Assembly: GCA_023818865.1 (NCBI GenBank)
Contig: JAMWDF010000004.1
Location: 1-31,847 of the forward strand
DNA length: 31,847 bases
Direction of reading: 5' to 3'
From: Candidatus Omnitrophota bacterium
GTDB taxonomy: Bacteria > Ratteibacteria > UBA8468 > B48-G9 > DSTR01
In this document: positions 7,970 through 16,137 of the stretch, piece after piece
How positions within the stretch are numbered: the first letter of the stretch is position 1
Layout of the letters: each line of letters opens with the position of its first letter
The notes under the pieces: generated by a model
Databases searched by the model: none
Told to the model about the DNA's origin: nothing
The model's input: the letters and a program-made list of their open reading frames with translations, nothing else
Made by a program: the position numbers and the translations under genes

Positions 7970-9685
7970 TTAACTGTCAGCGAATTCCACCTTAATCTGG
8001 TGACAGCCTCGGGGAACAGTCAGAAACGCCCATCTGTGGGAAGAAAATACTTTGAACTTTAGGGGCTGGCTGGCTTTCTCTACTTTCTTTCCGGCCGGTA
8101 TTTTGACCAGAAGGTTGCTTTCAGGAGAAGAAACCGTAAAACTTAACCGGTTATCTTTCAGCCGGATTTTTTCAATTCGGCTGGCAGAACGAGCCAGCCA
8201 CCATCTAACTACTCTGTCCGGAGTGGAGTAGAGAACATTTAGTTTTCTCTTCTCTATAATTCGCAAGAGTTCTTTAACGGCTGCTTGGCAGGCAGGAGAC
8301 TTTGCCAGGTAGACGGGATGGTAAAAAACATTCATCATCAATCCGTAATGGCTGGATAACCTCACTAGTTTTCCCAGTTTGGGAAAGTCTGTCTGTTCTC
8401 TTAAGTAACCGATCTCATAAGCGGTGATGGGCAAGTCCAAGAATTCTATCCTTTTATTTCTCAGTTTATGGTCAGCCCGGTAGAAAAAGGGGAAGGATGT
8501 GCCGAAAGAAAAGCCAATTTCATTTACGGGATTGAGAGGAGGGAAGCGGCGGTGGATTTTTCCGTTAAATCCTTTCAGGGCCAATTTCTCCATCCAGAAG
8601 GCTGGTTCATACCACCCTGTCCACCGCAGGTAGTGAGAATTGACACAAACAGGCTTCTTCCCAAATGTTCTGATAAAAAGTTCAGTCTGTTTTCTGACAT
8701 CATTTTCAGTAAAACCGACCGGATGGCTGAAATTGTCTATAAAATTGTAATGAAGAGAAATTTCCGTCCCTTTTTTCTCCAGCCTCTGCCCCTCTTTTCG
8801 GTCAAGGGCAAACTTAAAATTTCGGTCAGGCATCAGGTTGATGTGGTAGGGTAGCCTGAGACTTCTCATAAACTCGCTAGCTATCCGAGCTATCCCGGGC
8901 GTAGCTTCGTCATCGCCTCCGAAGAAAAAGAGAGCGTCAGGCACTTCTCCATCATCAACCGGAGGCAACTGGTGAATCAAAGGAAAGGGCAGAACTCTCA
9001 AGATATTCTGGAGCAAGAAGAGGAGTATGTCTGTATAAGGTACCTGATAGTCGTTTTGGCCAATGACTATCCCGTCACCGGTTCGTAAATAGCCATCGCC
9101 ATCATAGTCCCGGTCCACCGGCCGCCCCTGCTGAATAACCCAGAAAGTTTTCGCCAGGTCAAAGCCAAAATAGAATGTTCTGCCCAATCCATATCTTCCG
9201 CTGGTAATCACCGCCTGATTATGATAGAGAGCCAGCAGTTGGGACCTTTCCGGGGAAACCAGGCGAAGAGCCCCGGCCGCCAGGAGCGGTTTTCCCCTGG
9301 CTGGGGGAAAAACCAGTCCCCGGGTGAAAAAATGTGGTGTTAGAAAAAACCTTCTCAGGGCAAACTCTTCTTTTTCTGGCAGCCATTTGACAAATCGGTT
9401 ACCAAAAAGGCCATCTAGCCCTTGGAGACAACACCCGATTAGTACGCCACCTTTTTTTACCCAGCTGGATATTTCCTGACTTGGCAATTCTTGTTCGGTT
9501 GGACCAAGAAACAGGAGAGAGAACTCTTTCAGCCGACTGAATAAGTCATTCAAGTGAACTGCCTCTCCAGTTAGTCCTAGCCGGTCCAGTATCTCGGCCA
9601 AATAAGTCCACCAGTAATTCTTTCCTGCCTGGTTTGTTTTCTTCCAGGTTTCTTCCTCAATCACATAACCAGCCTTCAATTCCAT
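7970..9685 (-). CDS. Fusion of a GATase-like domain with a polysaccharide-deacetylase-like domain
   Basis: This 571-residue protein has three parts. Residues 1-240 look like a class I amidotransferase-like domain of the glycosidase-associated type (WVKKGGVLIGCCLQG near 75-89, GLGRTFYFGFDLAKT near 166-180). It contains an EF-hand-like loop, DYDGDGYLRTGD at 193-204, with Asp at positions 1, 3, 5 and 12. Residues about 248-510 resemble a NodB/polysaccharide-deacetylase barrel (FFFGGDDEAT, GTEISLHYNF, VNSHYLRW, NVFYHPVYL). The remainder is a beta-sandwich-like tail. There is no signal peptide, so it appears cytoplasmic. Start and stop abut the upstream aminotransferase gene, with GGAGGGG inside that gene's end. 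Deacetylation or another hydrolysis of an amino-sugar glycan is a guess. Confidence 0.72.
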   Translation of the reverse strand: MELKAGYVIEEETWKKTNQAGKNYWWTYLAEILDRLGLTGEAVHLNDLFSRLKEFSLLFLGPTEQELPSQEISSWVKKGGVLIGCCLQGLDGLFGNRFVKWLPEKEEFALRRFFLTPHFFTRGLVFPPARGKPLLAAGALRLVSPERSQLLALYHNQAVITSGRYGLGRTFYFGFDLAKTFWVIQQGRPVDRDYDGDGYLRTGDGIVIGQNDYQVPYTDILLFLLQNILRVLPFPLIHQLPPVDDGEVPDALFFFGGDDEATPGIARIASEFMRSLRLPYHINLMPDRNFKFALDRKEGQRLEKKGTEISLHYNFIDNFSHPVGFTENDVRKQTELFIRTFGKKPVCVNSHYLRWTGWYEPAFWMEKLALKGFNGKIHRRFPPLNPVNEIGFSFGTSFPFFYRADHKLRNKRIEFLDLPITAYEIGYLREQTDFPKLGKLVRLSSHYGLMMNVFYHPVYLAKSPACQAAVKELLRIIEKRKLNVLYSTPDRVVRWWLARSASRIEKIRLKDNRLSFTVSSPESNLLVKIPAGKKVEKASQPLKFKVFSSHRWAFLTVPRGCHQIKVEFADS

Positions 9686-10834
9686 TTATTTCCCCTCCAG
9701 TTTCCGAAGCGCCTGGTATAACCTCTCTGCATTCTCTTGGGCTTTTTCTTCAGGAATCACGGTGGAGGTCAGCAGAATTCTGGGGATAACCCGTTCTGCT
9801 ACCGGGCAGAGACCATCACAATAGTCTATGCCTGGTTGGTTTTCCTGGCAATGAAACGCGTGAGCCAGTTTATCTTTAATCACCGGATGTTTGTAAGCTG
9901 GCATTCCTGTATAGCCGAGATTGACAAACTCAGTGATTTTTTCCCTTTCCAGAAAGTTTTTGAATCCAGCCAGGCTTAAGCCATATCTTTCCCCGTCAAA
10001 AGTGGCTGCCCAGAGATGGTAGGTGGAAACAGACCCGGGAAATTGTTGAGGGACCAAGTAAGAACAGCCGGCAATCGCCTGGTCATAATATCCGGCCACT
10101 TTCTGAAGTCCTTTGATAAAATCTGGTAATTGCTCCAGTTGAGCAATGCCTACGGCTGAAGTCAGTTCGTTCAGTCGGTAGTTATAATGGAGCCCGTGGG
10201 CGACCGAGTGAAAGGTAGGCGCGCCAGAATGAAGATCCAGTTTATTTGCCAACTGTTCATTGCTGGTGGTAGCCATCCCGCCATCTCCTAAGGACATCTG
10301 TTTGCTGGCTTGAAAACTGAAAGAGCCAATATCTCCCCAGGAGCCAGTATATCTTCCCTTATAAGTGGCTAAAATGGCATGGGCACAGTCTTCAATCACC
10401 ACCAGCTTGTAACGGTGAGCAATTTCCACAATCCGGTCCATCTCGGCAGGGAGACCCCAGGCATGGGTAACTACCACTGCCTTTGTCCTTTCAGTGATGG
10501 CCACTTCTAACTTGTCCGGGTCAAGACAGTGGCTCACCGGATGAATATCCACAAATTTGGGCAGAGCGTTGGTGTAAAGGGCAGCCAGGGCTCCGAAAAT
10601 GAACAGACTGTCGCAGATGACTTCGCTGCCTGCCCCCACTCCGGCGCACATAAGGCTGGCGTGCAAAACACTCATGGCACAATTCATCGCCACCGCATAC
10701 CTGGTGCCAACCAGCCGGGCAAATTTCTCCTCAAACATCGGGGTGAACTTGCCACTAAGGGCACCCAGATTTCTTGAGGCCAATACCTGCCTTAAGAGTT
10801 CTATTTCTCTTTCCCCGTAAACTCTTTCCGCCAT
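9686..10834 (-). CDS. DegT/DnrJ/EryC1-family PLP-dependent sugar aminotransferase
   Basis: This 382-residue protein belongs to the DegT/DnrJ/EryC1/StrS aminotransferases, which install amino groups on keto-sugar nucleotides or act on related cyclitols. Visible marks are the N-terminal LSGKFTPMFEEKFARLVGT, AMNCAMSVLHAS (cofactor phosphate binding), VIEDCAHAI with Asp149 contacting the pyridine nitrogen, and SFSFQASKQMSLGDGG with Lys178 as the Schiff-base lysine. The C-terminal LNELTSAVGIAQLEQL is also typical. A GGGAGGAG ribosome site precedes the ATG. The next gene starts on the base after this stop, so the two products probably serve one amino-sugar pathway. The exact sugar cannot be read. 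Confidence 0.92.
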   Translation of the reverse strand: MAERVYGEREIELLRQVLASRNLGALSGKFTPMFEEKFARLVGTRYAVAMNCAMSVLHASLMCAGVGAGSEVICDSLFIFGALAALYTNALPKFVDIHPVSHCLDPDKLEVAITERTKAVVVTHAWGLPAEMDRIVEIAHRYKLVVIEDCAHAILATYKGRYTGSWGDIGSFSFQASKQMSLGDGGMATTSNEQLANKLDLHSGAPTFHSVAHGLHYNYRLNELTSAVGIAQLEQLPDFIKGLQKVAGYYDQAIAGCSYLVPQQFPGSVSTYHLWAATFDGERYGLSLAGFKNFLEREKITEFVNLGYTGMPAYKHPVIKDKLAHAFHCQENQPGIDYCDGLCPVAERVIPRILLTSTVIPEEKAQENAERLYQALRKLEGK

Positions 10835-10952
10835 TTCTCCTCCCTGTCATTAACATCAATAGTTCTGATAGCAGTCCTTTGGATAGTCCCCAGTCATCTC
10901 CCCAGCTATAGCGCCGGCCTGCCTGGCGATATCTTATTGATTGAATAAAATG

Positions 10953-11975
10953 CTACCTGGCCAAAGAGTCGCCAGCCAGGCACTCTTCAATTACTGCCAC
11001 AGCATTTTCTGTTGGAGTTTCTGGCTGAAGCGGCTTCGCTGGCGCCAAGATGTAACCACCTCCCTGGCTCATCTCCTGTCTTAAGTGCCTGATTTCCTCC
11101 CGAATCTGCTCTGGAGTGCCAAAAGGGATGATAGATTGACTGCCCAGGCCACCCCAGAAAGTAATCTTATCCCCCCATTTTTTCTTAAGGCTGTACGGGT
11201 TCATTCCGGCAGCTTCTGGCTGGACACTTTCTAACACATCCAGCCCAATTTCTACGATATCACTCATAATCTCAGCCACACTCCCACAGCAGTGCATCAC
11301 GGCCAGTTTCCCCTGCTGATGGATGGCCTGGAAAATCCTGGCGTAACGCGGTTTAAAAAACTTTCGCCAGCGCTCCGGTCCAATCATTATCCCCCTTTGA
11401 TTTCCCCAGTCGTCACCCATCATTATTCCATCAGCCGGGATATCCGCGCAGAAAGAAATATGGGCCAGGGCCAGCTCAGTCATCTTATCAAGAAGTTCTC
11501 CATAGAATTCTTCAGCGCTGACACAGTCCATCAGGGTCTGTTCAAACCCTCTCAAATACCAGGAGTCCCAGAGGCAAGGACAACAAATCAATGTCAGGGA
11601 ATTTCTGTTCTCCAGGACTCTTTTCTGTGTTTCTGCCTTCACTCCGGCGTGGAGAAATTTCTCTGGAGAAGGGAATCGGTAGTTGTCAAAAGAAGGCTTT
11701 TTTAAGCCGGGTTCCACTACCCTAGCTGGCCGAAGGTCTGTCCGCCAGACAGTTCCGAAGGCGTCCCGGAAGTGATGCTGGTCAATCTCTTCTCTGGGCG
11801 GCTGAGATACTCCGCCACAGATAACAACATACTTAGTCAGCCTTTCCTGCCAGGTTTCATTCTCGTAATAAGCGTTTACTCTCTTCAGAACATCGCCTTC
11901 AAAAGCCACTGTATAAGGTACCTTTTCTGTCTGGTGATGGTAAATCTGTTCCAAGACAATTTCCCGTGGGGTCAT
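10953..11975 (-). CDS. URO-D superfamily protein 1 (HCCGS type)
   Basis: A 340-residue member of the uroporphyrinogen decarboxylase superfamily, which includes heme-pathway HemE and many zinc methyltransferases acting on corrinoid proteins (MtaA/MtbA-like). Here the His-x-Cys zinc motif is HCCG (His228, Cys230). The usual downstream Cys in the GGGYILAPxC segment is replaced: the sequence reads GGGYILAPAKPLQPETP. It lacks the N-terminal features of true HemE, and no other heme gene is nearby. It may be a methyltransferase-like enzyme of unknown substrate. Its ATG has a GGAGG site. A 118-base gap separates it from the aminotransferase gene, so co-transcription is uncertain. Confidence 0.82.
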   Translation of the reverse strand: MTPREIVLEQIYHHQTEKVPYTVAFEGDVLKRVNAYYENETWQERLTKYVVICGGVSQPPREEIDQHHFRDAFGTVWRTDLRPARVVEPGLKKPSFDNYRFPSPEKFLHAGVKAETQKRVLENRNSLTLICCPCLWDSWYLRGFEQTLMDCVSAEEFYGELLDKMTELALAHISFCADIPADGIMMGDDWGNQRGIMIGPERWRKFFKPRYARIFQAIHQQGKLAVMHCCGSVAEIMSDIVEIGLDVLESVQPEAAGMNPYSLKKKWGDKITFWGGLGSQSIIPFGTPEQIREEIRHLRQEMSQGGGYILAPAKPLQPETPTENAVAVIEECLAGDSLAR

Positions 11976-12090
11976 TTTTCCTCCGTTCTTCCTGTTTCCC
12001 CCTATTTTACTCCTTTCTTTAAAAAAATTCAGCGCCTGCCAGATTCACTCTTACTTTGGCCGGTTCCCTTCCCAGCAGAACACAGGATTT

Positions 12091-12118
12091 TTGTCAGCCG
12101 GCTTGTTTGCTGTAAAAT
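12091..12118 (+). promoter_or_regulatory. Predicted promoter of the flavin reductase-amidohydrolase pair
   Basis: TTGTCA (12091-12096) and TAAAAT (12113-12118) lie 16 bases apart. A consensus ribosome site AAGGAGG (12126-12132) follows, 6 bases before the ATG at 12139. This promoter places the start point near 12125 and rules out a more upstream translation start. Confidence 0.55.
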
Positions 12119-12138
12119 CTGTCTTAAGGAGGAAAAGA

Positions 12139-12681
12139 ATGAAGAAAGAGGTAGCTCCCTTTACCTTTGTGGCTGAGACTCTCCTTCTTTTATCCCGGCC
12201 AGGCGCTCTGCTGGTGAGTCTGGGGAAAAACAGGAGGCCAAATGTGATGGCTATTGGCTGGGGAATGCCTGGGATTATCTGGAGGAAGCCTATTTTTGCG
12301 GTGCTTGTTCGTCCCTCCCGGTATACATACTCTCTCCTTGAAGACATTAGCCAGTTCACAGTGAACGTGCCTTATCCCCAGATGGCGGCCATTGTGGCTC
12401 ACTGTGGCAGCGTTTCCGGCCGGGAGCACAACAAGATTGAAGAAACTAGGCTGACTCTTGAACCAGCCAGGACGGTGGCTGTGCCGATTATCCGAGAATG
12501 TGGACTGCACTACGAATGCCAGATAGTGGGTTTCTCAGATGTTCTTCCTGATAAACTGACCGCGGAGATTAAGACTTCCTGTTATCCGCAGGGAGACTAT
12601 CACCGATGCTACTACGGTGAAATCCTCCGAGTGAGTGCTGATGAAAACTTTTTAGAGCGGTTAAAACAAACCAACGAATGA
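12139..12681 (+). CDS. Flavin reductase-like (FMN-binding split barrel) protein
   Basis: This 180-residue protein matches the flavin reductase-like / FMN-binding split-barrel family: LLSRPGALLVSLGKNRRPNV, then MAIGWGMPGIIWRKPIFAVLVRPSRYTY and FTVNVPY, the region that wraps the isoalloxazine and phosphate of FMN. Related proteins reduce flavins with NAD(P)H or bind FMN as redox partners. The ATG at 12139 is chosen because AAGGAGG precedes it directly and the candidate promoter lies just upstream. Its stop codon overlaps the start of the amidohydrolase (ATGA), so the two are translationally coupled and probably act together on one substrate. Confidence 0.87.
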   Translation: MKKEVAPFTFVAETLLLLSRPGALLVSLGKNRRPNVMAIGWGMPGIIWRKPIFAVLVRPSRYTYSLLEDISQFTVNVPYPQMAAIVAHCGSVSGREHNKIEETRLTLEPARTVAVPIIRECGLHYECQIVGFSDVLPDKLTAEIKTSCYPQGDYHRCYYGEILRVSADENFLERLKQTNE

Positions 12682-13931
12682 CTATGCCCAGAGAAAAATT
12701 AGTGGATGAACTTATAGAGGAATCAGGAAATATTCCAATAGTTGACTGCCACCAGCACCTGATGGCAGAAACTCCTCTGACTACGGATTTGGTCAGGGTG
12801 ATTGTTATGGATAATTATGTCTCGGGAGACCTGGTGGCTGCTGGTTTATCTCCAGATTCTCTGGACTGGCTGAAAAATATAAAGATACCTCTCAAGGCAA
12901 GATGGGCCAAACTTTTTCCTTTCTGGGAGAAGGTGCGTTATGGTGGCTATGCCCGGGCAATTCTTATCACTATCAATCATCTCTACGGTGGTTTTGATTT
13001 GAAGGAAGAAGGCCAAGTCCAGCGCGTTTCTGTCAGGTTAGCCGAAGATTACGCTCAGCCCGGCCTGTTTTGCCGGCTCTTCTTTAATCACTGTCACATT
13101 GATACGGTACTGACTGAGGGCAGCAATTTTTCCTATGACCGACCACGTTTCTACTGGGTCTTCCGACCGCTGGACCGGGCTGATTTCTCCCCAGGCGGTC
13201 TTTTTGAGCAGGATTGTGCTAAGCTGGGTATTAGACTGAAATCCGGAGATGATTTGCCGGCAGCCATGGAGGCTATTCTTCGCTCAGCCGTGAAACAGGG
13301 AGCGATTGGTTTTAAGGCTGTAGCCATGAACTGGTCCTGGCCGAATCAGGAAGAAATAAGGTCAGCCTGGCAGCAACGGAAAACCAAGCAAGCAACTGTT
13401 AGGTCAGTTTTCCTACGTCTCTATTTAGCCCGGATTGCTGCCATCGCCGCTGAATCCGGAGTGCCGGTGGCTGTTCATACCGGTGCTCCGTGGACTAACT
13501 GGTTGGATTACCGACAATGGGAACCAACAGGCCTAATCCCTCTGTTTTGCTCTTTTCCGGAGACTCGGTTTGACCTATACCATGCTGGTCTGCCCTATAT
13601 TGACCAGGCCAGCCTTTTGGCTAAAACCTTTCCTAATGTGTGGCACAACCTCACCTGGACCCATATCATCAGTCCGGAGATGGCGCAAAGGTGTATGGCT
13701 AACTGGCTGGACATCGTGCCGATTAACAAGGTGCTCGGATTTGGCGGTGATTACATGAATGAAACGGTGGTTTTGACCTATGGTCATCTGAGGATTGCCA
13801 GAGAGAATATTTCCCGGGTATTAGCCAGCCGAATGAAGAAGAACCTAATAGGTAAAGACGAAGCCAGGGAAATTATCCGGTTATGGTTTTCCGAGAATCC
13901 TAGAGAACTTTACCGACTGAAGAAAGACTAA
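12678..13931 (+). CDS. Amidohydrolase-family (amidohydrolase 2) TIM-barrel enzyme
   Basis: A 417-residue metal-dependent hydrolase of the amidohydrolase superfamily. The metal-site landmarks occur in order: DCHQH with His25 and His27, GFKAVAMNW, VAVHTGAPW with a His, LYHAGLPY with another His, and LGFGGDYMNE with the likely catalytic Asp. The arrangement resembles amidohydrolase-2 decarboxylases/lactonases and, more distantly, uronate isomerase-like proteins. No signal peptide is present. It starts with ATGA overlap on the flavin reductase-like gene. The reaction is not determined: decarboxylation, lactone hydrolysis and sugar-acid isomerisation are all compatible with what is visible. Confidence 0.85.
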   Translation: MTMPREKLVDELIEESGNIPIVDCHQHLMAETPLTTDLVRVIVMDNYVSGDLVAAGLSPDSLDWLKNIKIPLKARWAKLFPFWEKVRYGGYARAILITINHLYGGFDLKEEGQVQRVSVRLAEDYAQPGLFCRLFFNHCHIDTVLTEGSNFSYDRPRFYWVFRPLDRADFSPGGLFEQDCAKLGIRLKSGDDLPAAMEAILRSAVKQGAIGFKAVAMNWSWPNQEEIRSAWQQRKTKQATVRSVFLRLYLARIAAIAAESGVPVAVHTGAPWTNWLDYRQWEPTGLIPLFCSFPETRFDLYHAGLPYIDQASLLAKTFPNVWHNLTWTHIISPEMAQRCMANWLDIVPINKVLGFGGDYMNETVVLTYGHLRIARENISRVLASRMKKNLIGKDEAREIIRLWFSENPRELYRLKKD

Positions 13932-13963
13932 TTTAAAATTCTTAGAAAGTGGAAGCAGCAGAA

Positions 13964-13985
13964 AAGGGAGGGTTTCCCCTCCCTT
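13964..13985. terminator. Bidirectional hairpin terminator between amidohydrolase and HU
   Basis: A perfect 9-base-pair stem AAGGGAGGG / CCCTCCCTT with a 4-base loop lies between the convergent ends of the amidohydrolase (13931) and HU (14011). Read on the minus strand it is followed by TTC after the A/T-rich stem base, giving a short U run for the HU transcript. On the plus strand the tail is CTCTCTT. Confidence 0.75.
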
Positions 13986-14010
13986 CTCTCTTAGTAATGG
14001 CTTAACCAGT

Positions 14011-14280
14011 TTACTTCACTGCCGCCTTCAACCCAGCCCCAGCCTTGAAGACTGGAACCTTCTTGGCTGCAATCTTGATTGTAGCGCCAGTCTTCGGATT
14101 GCGTCCGGTTCTGGCTTTTCGCTTGGCTACCTTGAATGTGCCAAAGCCGACCAGGGTGACGGCTTCTCCCTTCTTCAGAGATTTCTTGATGCAATCCAGC
14201 ACGGTATTCACGGCTGCCTCAGCTTCCTTTTTCCCGCAGACTACACCAGCCACCGCATTGACGATATCCGCCTTATTCAT
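14011..14280 (-). CDS. hup: HU-family histone-like DNA-binding protein
   Basis: An 89-residue HU/IHF-family protein, the small basic dimer that bends and compacts DNA. It starts MNKADIVNAVA, contains VTLVGFGTFKVAKRKARTGR and the arm motif RTGRNPKTG, and ends with Lys-rich KKVPVFKAGAGLKAAVK. Length and motif order are exactly those of the family, without insertions. A strong ribosome site (AGGAGGTGAG) precedes the ATG, and a TTGACA promoter lies just upstream, so it is expressed on its own rather than with the TauE-like gene. Confidence 0.97.
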   Translation of the reverse strand: MNKADIVNAVAGVVCGKKEAEAAVNTVLDCIKKSLKKGEAVTLVGFGTFKVAKRKARTGRNPKTGATIKIAAKKVPVFKAGAGLKAAVK

Positions 14281-14346
14281 TCTTTCTCACCTCCTTTTTT
14301 CCTTGTCAGACAAGGGTTTTCATTAAACATAAAACTTTTGAAGTAG

Positions 14347-14375
14347 ATTTTCACACGGTTTTAAAAGTTTGTCAA
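14347..14375 (-). promoter_or_regulatory. Predicted HU promoter
   Basis: On the minus strand a consensus TTGACA (14370-14375) and GAAAAT (14347-14352) are separated by 17 bases. The start point would be near 14340, giving a leader of about 60 bases that ends in the AGGAGGTGAG ribosome site. Confidence 0.55.
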
Positions 14376-14391
14376 GGGGAATTTTCACTAC

Positions 14392-15135
14392 CTACAAGGT
14401 TTTTCGGGTGAGTAAGGACAGGAGATTTAACAGACTGACCAGAATAACTACCATCAAGATAACCCGACGGAAAATTCCCTCTCTCGCCAGGCGTTTCAAG
14501 TGAATTCCCAGAGCAGAAGAGGCAATTGCCGGGAGAGCGGCTATGATGACTACCTGACAGGCTTCAGAAGAAAAAAGGTTTAAGGAAAGGAAAGAAACCG
14601 TGCCGGTGAGCGTCAGGAGAAAAAAGTAAAGCAACAAAGTAGCCCGAAAGGTGTCTTTTCCCCAGCCTGAAGAAAGCCCGTAAATCACCAGCGGCGGTCC
14701 GGACTGAGAAATGCTGCCGCCAAGAAAGCCGCTTATCAGCCCAACCAATAACCGGAGACCTGGCCAGTCAGCAACCGGCAATTTCACCTCAAATAGGAAC
14801 AGACCAGCAAACAGCAGAGTGGCTACACTGATAGAAACTCTTAAGGTTTTTACCGGAAGATAAGCCAGGCAGAGAGCCCCCAACGGGAAGGTTAACAGAG
14901 CCGGGACGAGAAAATTGAGACTGAGTTTCCAGTTTAGGTGGCGCCGGCTTTCCCAGATCAGACCAGGAAAAAGTAAGAACATCAAAAGAAAGTTAATAGG
15001 GACAGCCAGCCGGGGGGAGATAAAGAGGGTGTAAAGAGGAATAGCCAGCAGCCCGCCGCCAAATCCGGAAAAAGATTGAACCAGGGCCGAAAGAGAAGCA
15101 ATTAGGACCAAGAAAAAAATCTTGCCTGGTTGCAT
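14392..15135 (-). CDS. TauE/SafE-family membrane permease
   Basis: A 247-residue integral membrane protein with about eight hydrophobic segments arranged as two similar halves. Each half opens with the family pattern: ASLSALVQSFSGFGGGLLAIPL near the N-terminus and GLISGFLGGSISQSGPPLV in the second half. This is the TauE/SafE (DUF81) family, whose studied members export sulfite, sulfoacetate or other small organic anions. The substrate here is not known. It is the third gene after the fucosidase and PAS genes on the same strand, 45 bases past the PAS stop. Its ATG has no clear ribosome site. Confidence 0.85.
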   Translation of the reverse strand: MQPGKIFFLVLIASLSALVQSFSGFGGGLLAIPLYTLFISPRLAVPINFLLMFLLFPGLIWESRRHLNWKLSLNFLVPALLTFPLGALCLAYLPVKTLRVSISVATLLFAGLFLFEVKLPVADWPGLRLLVGLISGFLGGSISQSGPPLVIYGLSSGWGKDTFRATLLLYFFLLTLTGTVSFLSLNLFSSEACQVVIIAALPAIASSALGIHLKRLAREGIFRRVILMVVILVSLLNLLSLLTRKTL

Positions 15136-15180
15136 AATTTTCTGGGTGGAGTTATTCGGATTGGCCTGGCCGGCAGAAAA

Positions 15181-16122
15181 TCACAGGGAAGAAGACAGTT
15201 TTTGAATTACAGTCATAATCTGTCTTACCTCTCCTTCTTCTAAAACCGGGATTTTTCTTGTTTCAGTCATTATTGTCTGGCTGGCCAGGCCTGTTTTTTC
15301 CTGATGGAGCAATGGCTGACCGGTGCGAAAGACTTCTTCGTATTCCTGCCTCACTTTCTCCGGGAGAAAAGGAAAAGCGGCAAAAAGATTCTGACCCTCT
15401 ATCGGCAAAGGTAAGCCTAACTTCTGACACCATTCCTTGAAAGCCTGGTTTATCACCAGAAGATGATAAGCTCGGTCAATCAGGTGCATAGGCACCGGAA
15501 TGATATCCAGAATGTGTTGGTATCTAACCTCTGGCCGGGAAAGAATCTCCTTCTGTTTTTCTTCAGAAATCTCATGGCCATAATGGAGAATCCCATAAGG
15601 CTTGTCTTCTTTGTCTCTCAAGACAACACTGCGCCAAGAGATGATTCGGTTCCACCCATACCTGGTTATTACTGGGGTGCGGTAATGCTTAACTTTTTCT
15701 ATATCCCCGCTGAGAAGTTTAGCCTCTAAGAATCTCACGGCTTCACCTACCGCCGGCTCAAAGCAGAGCTCGTGCCACAGACGGTTAGCGTATTCTTCGG
15801 ACGAGCGAAAACCTAAAAGACGTCTGCCTTTTTCGTTTATCAGAGAAATGTTTCCGTCTGGTTTTACTACTACCACGATGTTTTCTAAGAAATCCAGACA
15901 GGTGCACCACCCCTCACACTCTTTCTCCAGGGAACTTACCCTGTCTTGAAGGAAGCGAATTTCGGCCTGAAGGGTATTGACCTCGGCCTGGAGAACACTG
16001 ATAGCCTTGAGTAGCTTTTCCTTAGGAGTGCCAGGTTCCGGTTTAATCCAGTCTTTATCCACCCAAACCCCATTCAGCCCCAGGCTGCAAGAAATTCTAT
16101 CATTCTTGTTTTTCTCTGTCAA
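15181..16122 (-). CDS. Stand-alone PAS-domain protein with coiled coil
   Basis: This 313-residue cytoplasmic protein consists of an N-terminal segment, a coiled coil around residues 34-70 (KAISVLQAEVNTLQAEIRFL, then QDRVSSLEKECEG) and two PAS-like domains. The first (about 76-190) has NIVVVVKPDGNISLINEKG and RRLLGF with a PAC-like ILHYGHEISEEKQKE; the second (about 205-310) has ILDIIPVPMHLIDRAYHLLVINQAF. No kinase, cyclase, DNA-binding or phosphodiesterase domain follows, so it must signal through a partner or bind a ligand. The start codon is a TTG with no ribosome site. The reading frame is the same as that of the upstream fucosidase gene, 15 bases after its stop. The start could be further inside. 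Confidence 0.75.
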   Translation of the reverse strand: MTEKNKNDRISCSLGLNGVWVDKDWIKPEPGTPKEKLLKAISVLQAEVNTLQAEIRFLQDRVSSLEKECEGWCTCLDFLENIVVVVKPDGNISLINEKGRRLLGFRSSEEYANRLWHELCFEPAVGEAVRFLEAKLLSGDIEKVKHYRTPVITRYGWNRIISWRSVVLRDKEDKPYGILHYGHEISEEKQKEILSRPEVRYQHILDIIPVPMHLIDRAYHLLVINQAFKEWCQKLGLPLPIEGQNLFAAFPFLPEKVRQEYEEVFRTGQPLLHQEKTGLASQTIMTETRKIPVLEEGEVRQIMTVIQKLSSSL

Positions 16123-16137
16123 AACTAGCCGGGAAAT

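Noticed and set aside
8468..8854. Plus-strand open frame of 128 codons within the deacetylase-like gene
   Set aside because: It is antisense to a well-supported protein, has no ribosome site and shows no recognisable domain.
10860..10915. Two TCCCCAG words 12 bases apart upstream of the aminotransferase gene
   Set aside because: Only two short copies in a C-rich stretch, with no promoter in register; chance is the simpler explanation.
12091..12138. Upstream start for the flavin reductase-like protein
   Set aside because: The region is the -35/-10 promoter, and the AAGGAGG before 12139 marks the true start.
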